From Thiomonas sp. (GTDB lineage: Bacteria; Pseudomonadota; Gammaproteobacteria; Burkholderiales; Burkholderiaceae), in NCBI GenBank assembly GCA_027443745.1, contig DAIAZB010000682.1:1-9115 (forward strand): a stretch of 9,115 bases of DNA, given 5' to 3'. Each line of letters begins with the position of its first letter. The first letter of the stretch is position 1. The translations under genes were made by a program, and so were the position numbers. This document shows positions 1 through 6,305 of the stretch, piece after piece. The notes under the pieces are model-generated. The model was not told the origin of the DNA, searched no databases, and saw nothing but the letters and a program-made list of their open reading frames with translations.

Positions 1-597
1 TTCCTTGCGGTAGCGGTCCGTCAGGCGGCTCGCCAGATCCAGCGTGATGGGATCCCAGCCGAACTGATCCGATGTGGCATCAAGAATCCACAGCGCACCG
101 TCCGGGTCGGTCACTTCGAGCCAGTAGTGCCCGAGCAAACCACCACGCGCAGTCAGCGCACCATATCCTCGAAGCCCACCGCCACCGCCGCAAGGCGTCA
201 CGGAGAACGCGGGATGCCATCGGCGCAAAAAGGTGAGCGCCAAATAGGACGCATGGAGGCACGTCCCAGCGATCAAGCTGGACTCCGGCGTGCCATAGGT
301 ATCCCGCAGGCCGGACAACACACCTTGACGCACCAGCCAGGCGATTTCCAGCAAAACAGCGCGATGCGGGCTTTGCTCGACGGCATGCTGCGTATGGCGC
401 CAACCGTCCCGCCAGGCCGCCGCAAAGGCGCGCGACCAGGTGAGCCGACCATCCGCCTTGCGCTTGTCCTGGTATGGGCACGCCGTCTCGGGACGGCCAT
501 GCGCAAAGGCTTCCATGCCTTTGCGGAAGGCGCCGCGCATGGCGGGGTTCCACAGACCGAAGTCGCGCGGCAAGGGTGCGAATATTTCGGCGTTCAT
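1..597 (-). CDS. RMF-like domain fused to Cys-His-Asp (transglutaminase/papain-like) domain, 3' end outside window
   Basis: Open for 199 codons from ATG 597 to the window edge with no stop, so the C-terminus is missing. Residues about 21-70 resemble ribosome modulation factor (Rmf/CrpP fold): a small helix with Gly, then CPY at 40-42, then a Trp-rich helix ending in WRDGWRH. Free RMF is about 55 aa and dimerises 70S ribosomes. Residues about 80-185 contain a likely Cys-His-Asp triad: Cys113 in GTCLHAS, His157 in GHYWLEV, and Asp173 in ILDATSDQFG. That spacing and the 'H-hydrophobic-E ... LDAT' pattern fit transglutaminase-like or papain-fold enzymes. The start overlaps the DUF4326 stop in an ATGA, so translation is probably coupled. 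It is the last visible gene of the operon from promoter 2768-2795. Domain calls come from motif reading; the target (ribosome, protein cross-linking or proteolysis) is unknown. Confidence 0.72.
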   Translation of the reverse strand, partial: MNAEIFAPLPRDFGLWNPAMRGAFRKGMEAFAHGRPETACPYQDKRKADGRLTWSRAFAAAWRDGWRHTQHAVEQSPHRAVLLEIAWLVRQGVLSGLRDTYGTPESSLIAGTCLHASYLALTFLRRWHPAFSVTPCGGGGGLRGYGALTARGGLLGHYWLEVTDPDGALWILDATSDQFGWDPITLDLASRLTDRYRKE

Positions 598-1091
598 TTC
601 GCCAGCGTGAGGGCACTTGCCTGCTCGCAGACCGCCTTGGCGTGGCTCACGTCGGCGGCCGTGGCCAGATGGTCATCGCCCACGCGCTTGATGAGCAGAC
701 GCTTGACGCACTGCGGTTCTGTGCGCATGGCGCTGCGCTCTGCGATGCGTCCGAGCACTCTTTCGGCAATCCAATCCCCATGGCACGCCCTGGGCTTGCA
801 CCAGCAGGCCAGGGCAACACGCTCACCCGCTGCGACGCGGGCCGCCAGAGCCTCGATAGCCCGCCGCCTGGGGCCGTTCCGCAACCAGTCCGCTTCGCTG
901 TCGACGATATAGGCGGCAATCACGCGGTCGCGCTCAGCCGGATCGTTCTGGTTATGCAACATATGCGGATTTCCCAAGACCGGGTTCGCCCGGTCCACGC
1001 GCACGACGGTTTCTCCCGGCTCAGGGCCGTTCTCACGCTGGTCGGGGCGCATGGAAAAGACGCGGATGGAGCCGATCTTCAGGCTGGGCAT
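594..1091 (-). CDS. DUF4326 protein
   Basis: A 165-aa protein. The signature is ALACWCKPRACHGDWI at residues about 93-108, the Cys/His-rich core typical of DUF4326, preceded by a GNPH motif and a helical segment with RDRVIAAY. The biochemical function of DUF4326 is unknown; it is common in phages and mobile elements, and the CWC...CH cluster suggests metal binding or a catalytic thiol. The ATG at 1091 has AAGGA about 8 nt upstream. The gene begins inside the J-domain gene (13-nt overlap) and ends in an ATGA overlap with the RMF-like gene, so it belongs to the same translationally coupled operon. An internal ATG before RPDQREN is a possible alternative start. Family call fairly sure, role unknown. 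Confidence 0.8.
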   Translation of the reverse strand: MPSLKIGSIRVFSMRPDQRENGPEPGETVVRVDRANPVLGNPHMLHNQNDPAERDRVIAAYIVDSEADWLRNGPRRRAIEALAARVAAGERVALACWCKPRACHGDWIAERVLGRIAERSAMRTEPQCVKRLLIKRVGDDHLATAADVSHAKAVCEQASALTLAK

Positions 1092-1681
1092 GCCGCGAGT
1101 CCTTGTTCCAGCGCCGCATTGATCGCTGCCATCATGGCGGCACTGCCGCCCTTGTCAGGATGATGGAGGCTCGCCAAGCGCCGGTAGGCTTGCCTCACCT
1201 CATCACGCGTGTCATTGCGTGACACGCCGAGCACCTCCCACCACTCGCGCGCCACGTCAGGGGACGGCAGCGCGAGAAACCCGGTAAATGCAGCCTCCAA
1301 CATGTCCCCGGTTCCCCACCTGGAGATGCCGCGCAAGGCCTCGACCGTTTTCGCGATGGCCTGCATGTTGTGCTCGACCCTGATCCAACGATCGCAGGCA
1401 AAAGACATCTGCCGTGTCTTGTAGAGGAAATAGACCGCGACACCGCAGTCCTCCGGTTGGCGCTGATTTGCCAGTGGCAGACCGTCGCGCCGCAATGCGA
1501 TGTTGCTGCTGATCACTGTCATCGAGTCTCGTCCGTAGCGTCCTCCGGTCAGCAATCTCACTTCGTTGATGACGTTGTCACGCGCGCGGGCAAACGACAC
1601 ATCGAACCTCGCGCGTTCGCGTTGCGTCTGGCTTGTGCGCGGGTGGCCGGCTGGCCACCGCAATGGGTAGGCTTCTGTCAC
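1079..1681 (-). CDS. J-domain (DnaJ-like) protein with conserved N-terminal domain of unknown function
   Basis: A 200-aa protein. Residues about 147-196 form a C-terminal J domain: WEVLGVSRNDTRDEV, then AYRRLASLHHPDKGG with the HPD tripeptide at 174-176, the residues that stimulate Hsp70 (DnaK) ATPase. The N-terminal 140 residues are not a chaperone substrate domain of the DnaJ type: there is no G/F region and no zinc finger. Instead they carry a conserved-looking pattern (YPLRWPAGHPRT, VISSN.ALRRDGLP, GVAVYF, FACDRW, ALRGISRWG) that I recall from phage and plasmid proteins of unknown role. It probably recruits host DnaK to a phage or plasmid process. ATG 1681 overlaps the upstream stop in ATGA. 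J domain certain; partner process unknown. Confidence 0.88.
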   Translation of the reverse strand: MTEAYPLRWPAGHPRTSQTQRERARFDVSFARARDNVINEVRLLTGGRYGRDSMTVISSNIALRRDGLPLANQRQPEDCGVAVYFLYKTRQMSFACDRWIRVEHNMQAIAKTVEALRGISRWGTGDMLEAAFTGFLALPSPDVAREWWEVLGVSRNDTRDEVRQAYRRLASLHHPDKGGSAAMMAAINAALEQGLAACPA

Positions 1682-2187
1682 TTGGAAGATTCGTCGCCGA
1701 TGGCTGCGGGAATCACAGAGGCGCTTGGCTCCGGGTCGCTGGTGTAGCGAACGAGCAGCCCGTCGTAGTTGACTCCGCGAAAAGACGGGTTGGGATCACG
1801 GTGTTCCGCCAGCGCCTTGTCAAGAACCCTTCCGACTTCGTAAGCGCGCCGGGCAGAAGCCGAGACTTGCTCGCCACCGATACCGTGATTGGCGTTCCTC
1901 ATGAAACCGAGTTGACGCGAAATGCCGGAGCACAGATCGTCGATCGCATTCATGGCGCCGAGACGATCCGCGCCCAACCTTTCGGGGGCGAACGGGATGG
2001 AACCACGGCGCACAAGACCGGCGATTTCCCGCATTTGCCCGATCCCCATGCGCGTGAACAGATCGAGCGCTTGCGAGACCGCGTGCGCCTGCTCGATGGT
2101 CAAGTCGAGATGCACGCGTGCGCCAGAAGTTTGCTGATCTGCAGTCTTGGTTTCCACGCCTTCCTCCATTTCCTTGTTTTCAATCAT
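1678..2187 (-). CDS. Hypothetical phage-type protein
   Basis: A 169-aa soluble protein without a signal peptide or membrane segment. A segment near residues 25-65 (LDLTIEQAHAVSQALDLFTRMGIGQ and following) is mainly helical and resembles a small phage protein family I cannot name; the C-terminus has a SFRGVNYDGLLVRY segment followed by a low-complexity tail. ATG 2187 overlaps the stop of the upstream gene in ATGA, and its own stop overlaps the J-domain start in ATGA, so it sits inside the coupled operon. The ATG at 2187 has no clear Shine-Dalgarno; an in-frame ATG seven codons later is an alternative. Reality of the gene is supported by frame, codon use and overlaps; function is unknown. Confidence 0.75.
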   Translation of the reverse strand: MIENKEMEEGVETKTADQQTSGARVHLDLTIEQAHAVSQALDLFTRMGIGQMREIAGLVRRGSIPFAPERLGADRLGAMNAIDDLCSGISRQLGFMRNANHGIGGEQVSASARRAYEVGRVLDKALAEHRDPNPSFRGVNYDGLLVRYTSDPEPSASVIPAAIGDESSK

Positions 2188-2732
2188 GGCTTGAATGCAA
2201 TTTTTGTGGTGGTGTTCGACAGAATGTCATGCGCTTCTTCCGGCGTAACTGGCGTCACATCCGGCGTTGCCTTCGTGCGCGTCAGCGGATGGAGCCTCTT
2301 TTTGCGGTCCATGGACTCGACGGCGGCAACGGCCAGCGCGGCGATCTGGATCATCCGCTTGCGGGCATGCCCCTTGGTCTCGAATCCTCGCGCCATGGCC
2401 AACGTGCGCTGGTTGATGATGTTGCAGAATTCTTCAAGATCATGCTGATCGTCCTGCGCCGGGCCGCCCCACTTGGCGTCCTGCCTGACGCGCTCCGCGA
2501 TGACTTCGAGCACAACGCCGTGAGCGCTCGATGGCGCATCGAGCTGCGCACCGAGCGCGCTCAGCATGTTGCGCGCCAGGGCTACGGTCGGCAAGCCCTG
2601 CAGTGCCGCCTCACGCTCCAGCCGACGGAGATCTCTGGATGGCATGCGCACGGTGATGGATTCCAGGCCAAGGGCGGCGTCCACGGCTGCTTGCGCCTCC
2701 TGCGATGCTGGAATCTGGTTTTCGGCTGTCAT
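2184..2732 (-). CDS. RHH-like N-terminus with MazG-like C-terminal domain (tentative)
   Basis: A 182-aa protein from ATG 2732. The frame is open to 2798, but a strong promoter (2768-2795) lies inside that extension, so 2732 is chosen although its Shine-Dalgarno is poor. Residues about 24-62 (ITVRMPSRDLRRLEREAA and following) look like a ribbon-helix-helix strand and helices. Residues about 73-146 carry EVIAERVRQDAKWGG, DDQHD, and a helix MIQIAALAVAAVESMDR, a pattern I know from phage proteins annotated as MazG-like NTP pyrophosphohydrolase relatives. If so, it could hydrolyse nucleotides or regulate its own promoter, but I do not see the full acidic metal-binding set of a canonical MazG. First gene of the operon. 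Confidence 0.68.
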   Translation of the reverse strand: MTAENQIPASQEAQAAVDAALGLESITVRMPSRDLRRLEREAALQGLPTVALARNMLSALGAQLDAPSSAHGVVLEVIAERVRQDAKWGGPAQDDQHDLEEFCNIINQRTLAMARGFETKGHARKRMIQIAALAVAAVESMDRKKRLHPLTRTKATPDVTPVTPEEAHDILSNTTTKIAFKP

Positions 2733-2767
2733 GGCGGTGTTGTTTTGTGGTGTAAGGCAATGGATCA

Positions 2768-2795
2768 ATAATACACGTTTAAGCTGTGATGTCAA
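2768..2795 (-). promoter_or_regulatory. Sigma70-like promoter for the 2732-to-1 operon
   Basis: On the minus strand there is a perfect -35 TTGACA (2795-2790), a 16-bp spacer, and a -10 TATTAT (2773-2768). The transcription start should be near 2761, about 30 nt before ATG 2732. The spacer ends in CGTG, and the core CGTGTATTATTG is repeated exactly in the promoter at 3568-3595 and nearly so at 8842-8869. Confidence 0.82.
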
Positions 2796-2824
2796 CACTC
2801 ATGCATTCTCTCATCAACGCGGAA

Positions 2825-3067
2825 TCAAGCCTCATGGGATTGCGCTTCAGAACGCAGAGCCACATCCAGCCGACACAGGCGTGACCTTGCCTTCGCGGCC
2901 CGGTCACGCCATCGCGCCGCCTCGGCGCGCAGCTTTTGCCCGATCCATTGCCCTGCGGCCAACTCGCGCGCATCGTCGGTCCAATGAAGGTCGAGGTGAT
3001 TTGCCGCCTCCTCCAGGGCCTCGGCCCTGGCGTCGAGATCGGCGATGGTCAGGTGTTTGCTGGGCAT
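2825..3067 (-). CDS. Small helical hypothetical protein
   Basis: An 80-aa Ala/Arg/Glu-rich protein, predicted almost entirely helical and coiled-coil prone: heptad-like ALEEAANHLDL near residue 17 and KLRAEAARWRDRAAKARSRL near residue 45. It has no cysteine cluster, membrane segment or recognised domain. It lies 22 nt downstream of the winged-helix-like gene with no clear terminator between them, so it is probably the second gene of the transcript from promoter 3568-3595. The Shine-Dalgarno before ATG 3067 is weak. Its stop is only about 30 nt before the next promoter's -35. Function unknown. Confidence 0.62.
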   Translation of the reverse strand: MPSKHLTIADLDARAEALEEAANHLDLHWTDDARELAAGQWIGQKLRAEAARWRDRAAKARSRLCRLDVALRSEAQSHEA

Positions 3068-3089
3068 GTCTTGGGCAACTCAAATGGAC

Positions 3090-3548
3090 TCAGTCTCTGA
3101 TTCTCAGGATTGCCAAAGCCTCTTGACGGGGTTCCGCGCCTGCGCGCTTCCACCCAGACAATGATCCAGCCCAAACATCGCCAGTCTGCAGGTCGACAGA
3201 CACCCACTTTTCAGGAGTCTTGGAATGGATGGGCAAATGGACAGGTTTTTCCTGAACGGCCATGTTTCTACCGGAAAGCAGGGTGCGATCCAATTTCGGG
3301 ATAGCCCAATGCAGATGGCCATGCCGCACGATGCGGCCCGCTTTCGCTAGATCCTTGATGGCGATCGCTGCAAGCTCATCCGCGCGCTTCTCCGATCGCG
3401 GATTGGTCGCCACGTACAAGAGTCGAGCAAGGTCTGAGCGACGAAACGGCGTCACCCGCTTGTCGAGGAATGCATCCACGATCACGCTATGGCGTTTTGT
3501 GATCCGCAGTTTCGCAGCTTCGGTATGGCTTTGGGCTTTGTTTTCCAT
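3090..3548 (-). CDS. Hypothetical protein with winged-helix-like N-terminus
   Basis: A 152-aa protein from ATG 3548. The frame extends to an ATG at 3581, but that start lies upstream of the -10 element of promoter 3568-3595, so the shorter MENKAQ start is preferred (GGAAAA about 9 nt upstream). Residues about 14-80 read as a helical winged-helix-type domain: SVIVDAFLDKRVTPFRRSDLARLL, then a helix with KDLAKAGRIVRHGHLHWAI, where the last segment looks like the wing. The C-terminal 45 residues carry a separate beta-rich motif, KWVSVDLQTGDVWAGSLSGWK. Possibly DNA binding, by inference from the fold pattern only. First gene after its own promoter. Confidence 0.7.
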   Translation of the reverse strand: MENKAQSHTEAAKLRITKRHSVIVDAFLDKRVTPFRRSDLARLLYVATNPRSEKRADELAAIAIKDLAKAGRIVRHGHLHWAIPKLDRTLLSGRNMAVQEKPVHLPIHSKTPEKWVSVDLQTGDVWAGSLSGWKRAGAEPRQEALAILRIRD

Positions 3549-3567
3549 GATGAATTTTCCATGCGCA

Positions 3568-3595
3568 ATAATACACGCCAATCATTGTATGTCAA
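3568..3595 (-). promoter_or_regulatory. Sigma70-like promoter for the 3548-to-2825 genes
   Basis: Minus strand: -35 TTGACA (3595-3590), 16-bp spacer, -10 TATTAT (3573-3568). Predicted transcript start near 3561, giving a leader of about 13 nt before ATG 3548. It shares CGTGTATTATTG with the promoter at 2768-2795. It lies in the 40-nt gap after the DUF4031 gene. Confidence 0.82.
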
Positions 3596-3634
3596 TCTTC
3601 AAGCCAAGCTAGAAGAACGGGTCCATTGGCGCCA

Positions 3635-3960
3635 TCAACGATCTTCCGCCGCAGCGAAACCATTGCCGTCAGCCTTGCTGGTTTCAGCGCGTCGCGATGC
3701 TGAGTTGCATGTTGCGCGCTTGCGCCGCACGATGAGGCCCGTGTCGCGCATGGTGATCTCGATGGCTCCAGCCGCAACGGCTTGCGCGCGCTTCGACAGG
3801 GAGATGTCGTAGTGGCTGTGGTGGGTTCCAGCTTTCTGGTGCCAGCGCCTCGACACGCCGATGCGATCAGCCATGGCGTGCAGTTCGGCGTCGGTATCGG
3901 CGAGCATGTGACACATCACCATGCGCCCGTACGGCGCACGCATGTCGTCGACGCGGCCAT
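3635..3960 (-). pseudogene. DUF4031 gene, apparently frameshifted by a 4-nt loss after its start
   Basis: The frame ending at 3635 encodes a clear DUF4031 protein: VDDMRAPYGRMVMCHMLADTD, then HAMADRIGVSRRWHQ, HYDISLSKRAQAVAAGAIEI, and a basic tail. Family members normally begin MAVYVDDMRAPYGRM. Here the natural start is ATG 3960, with GGAGG 7 nt upstream (3972-3968) and a TGATG overlap with the upstream stop. From it the sequence reads ATGGCCGCGTCGACGACATG, which gives only 14 codons before a TGA. Restoring four bases after ATGGCCG would yield the expected start. The DUF4031 frame itself has no credible start near 3960; candidates are ATG 4012 (inside the upstream gene), ATG 3943 or ATGs at the MVM segment after reinitiation. 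Probably inactive or N-terminally altered; a sequencing error is possible. DUF4031 function is unknown. Confidence 0.75.
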
Positions 3961-4808
3961 CAACACACCTCCAATTCCCTGCAATGTGAATCAGCCGGGC
4001 ACGCATCGCCATCGACTTCCCAGACCTCGTACACCTTGGCCCGCATGTTGGTGTCGGCGGAGTCGCGGTTGCTGCCGCGCACGACCGCCAGCCAGTGCCA
4101 TTTGGTACCGACGATGTAGCGTTTGAGCGGGCTCGCGCTGTCGAGGAAGCCCCGTAGCGTCAGGTTTCCTACACCCATGGCGCCAGGGCGAACGATCAAG
4201 CCAAAGTCGCGTGCCACTGCAATGCCGAGCTGATCGGACAGGCCGTCTTTTTCAGTCCACCCGCGGGCCCGACAGGCTGCGAGCACATGGCCGAAAGGCA
4301 GTCCGCTAACCTGACTGAGGGTATAGGGCACGCACCCGGCTGGCGTATAGCGGCCGTCGTCGTCGAGCATCGGCTCACTCCAAACATGCGGCTCGTCGTG
4401 GCGGTCGAACTGATGCCCGCACTTCTGGCACTCGCGATACATTTCAACGCGATTGAAGGCAGGACGAAGCGTGCCCAGGTCCATGTGTTGGTCGCACCGT
4501 CCATCGCCGCACGCAGGGCACAGCGGCCAGTGCGCCGGCGCGTAGGCGTTTTCTCCAGTCGTCGCGATGTCGATCTCGACGTGGGTTGTTTCGAGCGTGG
4601 AAAGAATTTTGCGCTCGATCAACCAACCCACGAAATCGTCGTTGCTGATCCAGCAGAAATCGTCGCGCTTGGACTCGGCTTGTGCATAACGATGGGAGCG
4701 AAACTCGGCCGCCAAAGCCTGAAAGTCCAAGCCAGCTTCCCCGGTGAACGGGCCTCGGTTGCGGTCATCCGCGCCGAGCATGTAGATGACCGTGTGATCG
4801 CTCATCAT
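3960..4808 (-). CDS. Zinc-ribbon plus papain-like (C39-type) cysteine peptidase-like protein
   Basis: A 282-aa protein. The N-terminal 90 residues are unrecognised. Cys97 and Cys100 (CPAC) pair with Cys127 and Cys130 (CQKC) to form a probable zinc ribbon. Residues about 155-265 follow a papain-like order: Cys159 at the head of a helix (CVPYTLSQVSGLPFGHVL), a TLRGFL segment, then Val-Gly-Thr-Lys-Trp-His with His238 in KWHWLAVVRG, and an acidic residue soon after (Asp249 or Asp252) before KVYEVWEV. I recall this pattern from phage-encoded hypothetical papain-fold proteins; substrate and activity are unknown. ATG 4808 overlaps the upstream stop in ATGA; a second ATG directly follows. Its stop overlaps the DUF4031 start in TGATG. 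Confidence 0.72.
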   Translation of the reverse strand: MMSDHTVIYMLGADDRNRGPFTGEAGLDFQALAAEFRSHRYAQAESKRDDFCWISNDDFVGWLIERKILSTLETTHVEIDIATTGENAYAPAHWPLCPACGDGRCDQHMDLGTLRPAFNRVEMYRECQKCGHQFDRHDEPHVWSEPMLDDDGRYTPAGCVPYTLSQVSGLPFGHVLAACRARGWTEKDGLSDQLGIAVARDFGLIVRPGAMGVGNLTLRGFLDSASPLKRYIVGTKWHWLAVVRGSNRDSADTNMRAKVYEVWEVDGDACPADSHCRELEVC

Positions 4809-5494
4809 TCGTTGAATTCACCACGCTTCAAGACCAAGTTGGGTGGCTTCAGGCGCTCGATTTGCTCCAGCAGGCCAAGCACGATGGCGCGCACTTCCTT
4901 GTGCGAGCGGCACCCGTCGATGCCGCCGCCAGGCATGTTGCGAATCTCCGGGATGCCGTCCAGGCAGTGCGCGAAGTGGCCGTGCCAGTCGCTGCTGCGG
5001 ATCAGTCGGCGCCGCATGTCGGTCGGGTCCATGCTCGCAACCTGCAGAACCCAGTCATGCGTCACGTACGGCGCTTGGCGGGCCAACACTTGCAGCTCGG
5101 CCACCGTGCGCAGGTAGGCTTTCTCCGGCTCCGGCCGCCCAACCCATCTGCCAACCGGACTTGCGCCGGTAAGGTCGTCATTCATCGATACCCCTGGCGC
5201 AAGCAGGTTACCTCGAACGTTGGGCGTCATGTCCGGCTCCTTCATCTCATCGGAATGAGCCATGGCGTACTGCTCGAATTCTTCGATCCGCACTTCGACG
5301 GCTGTGACTTGCTCCGCGGTATCGCAATCGTTGCGGTAGTTGTAGAGCGATGGCACGGCCTTCCGGTCTTTCGCCAAGAGCATGAAGATCGGGCAGTCGG
5401 ACGGAATCGGTATGCCGGTTGCGGAATCAACAAGCCGCGCACCACCGAGCGTGACTTCGATGTCGTATTTAGGGTCTTGCGTCGTGCATCGCAT
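4805..5494 (-). CDS. Hypothetical protein
   Basis: A 229-aa protein starting at ATG 5494, chosen because AGGA lies 6 nt upstream (5504-5501); the longer open frame to 5593 has no support and overlaps the upstream gene's end. The N-terminal half (DPKYDIEVTLGGARLVDSATG, then DCPIFMLLAKDRKAVPSLYNY) looks beta-rich and might bind a small ligand; the C-terminal half is helical, with ELQVLARQAPYVTHDWVL and DMRRRLIRSSDWHGHFAHC, and ends in a helix near EVRAIVLGLLEQIERLK. No family recognised. It opens the coupled trio 5494-3635; the gap from the upstream gene is 43 nt and shows no obvious promoter or terminator. Confidence 0.68.
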   Translation of the reverse strand: MRCTTQDPKYDIEVTLGGARLVDSATGIPIPSDCPIFMLLAKDRKAVPSLYNYRNDCDTAEQVTAVEVRIEEFEQYAMAHSDEMKEPDMTPNVRGNLLAPGVSMNDDLTGASPVGRWVGRPEPEKAYLRTVAELQVLARQAPYVTHDWVLQVASMDPTDMRRRLIRSSDWHGHFAHCLDGIPEIRNMPGGGIDGCRSHKEVRAIVLGLLEQIERLKPPNLVLKRGEFNE

Positions 5495-5537
5495 TTCAAT
5501 TCCTATTAGGGCGGGGTGTCTTGGAGTTGCGGCGCGA

Positions 5538-5867
5538 TCATGATGCAGATCCGGCACGCACCGGGATGGCCATGCGGCTGGGTATCTCGGCATCGCCGTG
5601 TTGGATCACCAGCATGAGCATGCCCTGGGGTAAGGGGATGCCTGTGCTGTGACTGCGCACGTCGTCGAGGACTTCGGTGTAGAGGGCAAGAGGCGCGTCG
5701 TCAGGATCGATTTCTTCTTCCCGGATCGCCGCTTCGCAGGCTGCATCAATGTCGTCGACATCGAGGGAGAGGGTCTGGATGCGTGGGGAGACCAGCCCGT
5801 CGAGCAGGCCAGGGTATTGCGCTTCGATGAACGGGAAGTATTGGGCTTCGAGGGTGTCGGTTGTCAT
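5538..5867 (-). CDS. Small acidic hypothetical protein
   Basis: A 109-aa protein from ATG 5867, chosen because GGAG sits 5 nt upstream (5876-5873); the longer frame to 6242 runs antiparallel to nothing but overlaps the next gene out of frame and has no ribosome site. It is acidic, especially DVDDIDAACEAAIREEEIDPDD near residues 40-60, with a C-terminal beta-type stretch GMLMLVIQHGD. Acidic small phage proteins are sometimes DNA mimics or inhibitors, but nothing in the sequence shows that here. No domain recognised, and no cysteine cluster or membrane segment seen. Likely co-transcribed with its neighbours. Confidence 0.62.
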   Translation of the reverse strand: MTTDTLEAQYFPFIEAQYPGLLDGLVSPRIQTLSLDVDDIDAACEAAIREEEIDPDDAPLALYTEVLDDVRSHSTGIPLPQGMLMLVIQHGDAEIPSRMAIPVRAGSAS

Positions 5868-5890
5868 AGGGTCTCCGCGATCAAATTCGG

Positions 5891-5906
5891 GGTCAATGGT
5901 CAATGG
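5891..5906. repeat. Tandem 7-bp repeat in an intergenic gap
   Basis: GGTCAAT occurs twice in a row followed by GG. It lies in the 41-nt gap between genes 6289-5909 and 5867-5538. On the minus strand it supplies TTGACC twice, but no -10 element follows at a suitable distance. Confidence 0.35.
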
Positions 5907-5908
5907 CG

Positions 5909-6289
5909 TTATGGAGTGATCTGCACGTGTGCAGCCCACCACTTCGAGGTTTTGAGCGTGCGTTCGTTTTTCACGAGGACTCGGCACCCGCTGCGATCCC
6001 ATCCGACGACATGGCCATTGAAGTGCCCACGGTAGTGAATCACGGCGACGCGAGCACCCATCGGGTACGCCGTGCGCAGCGCTTCCAGCAGCTTTTCTTC
6101 CGCCTGACGCACTGCTTCGTATGCTGCGGCAACCGGACGGCTGAAATGAGGTGCAAGACCCACCCCGAGCCAGTACGCCGGAGGCGACGGGTGAGCGACC
6201 GTGAAATCGTGATCGCACAAACCGGGCGACATACCCGTGCATGTCGCAGCTTGAATGATGGTGTGGTCCGGCATATCGGTGGGCTCCAT
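5909..6289 (-). CDS. Hypothetical protein with C-terminal SH3-like barrel pattern
   Basis: A 126-aa protein. The ATG at 6289 follows the strongest Shine-Dalgarno in the window, GGGAGGA, with GGAGG 5 nt away (6299-6295), so the longer frame to 6340 is rejected. The middle is one helix, ARPVAAAYEAVRQAEEKLLEAL-like near residues 50-75. The C-terminal 50 residues, GARVAVIHYRGHFNGHVVGWD followed by CRVLVKN and WWAAHVQI, read as a small five-strand barrel of SH3/KOW type, often involved in nucleic-acid or protein binding. It begins 16 nt after the stop of the preceding gene. No named family; function unknown. Confidence 0.65.
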   Translation of the reverse strand: MEPTDMPDHTIIQAATCTGMSPGLCDHDFTVAHPSPPAYWLGVGLAPHFSRPVAAAYEAVRQAEEKLLEALRTAYPMGARVAVIHYRGHFNGHVVGWDRSGCRVLVKNERTLKTSKWWAAHVQITP

Positions 6290-6305
6290 AGGTTCCTCCC
6301 TGCCG

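Noticed and set aside
127..912. 261-codon plus-strand frame and overlapping frames at 80-616
   Set aside because: They oppose or overlap the RMF-like and DUF4326 genes, which have recognisable motifs, and show no motif of their own.
2733..2798. Upstream start at ATG 2798 for the RHH/MazG-like gene
   Set aside because: The extension overlaps the -35 and -10 of a strong promoter, so it would not be in the transcript.
3549..3581. Upstream start at ATG 3581 for the winged-helix-like gene
   Set aside because: It lies upstream of the -10 element of promoter 3568-3595; ATG 3548 is just after the predicted transcript start.
3948..3960. Programmed -1 frameshift producing DUF4031
   Set aside because: A -1 shift would join the frames, but there is no slippery heptamer, only GC-rich mixed sequence, so a deletion is the simpler reading.
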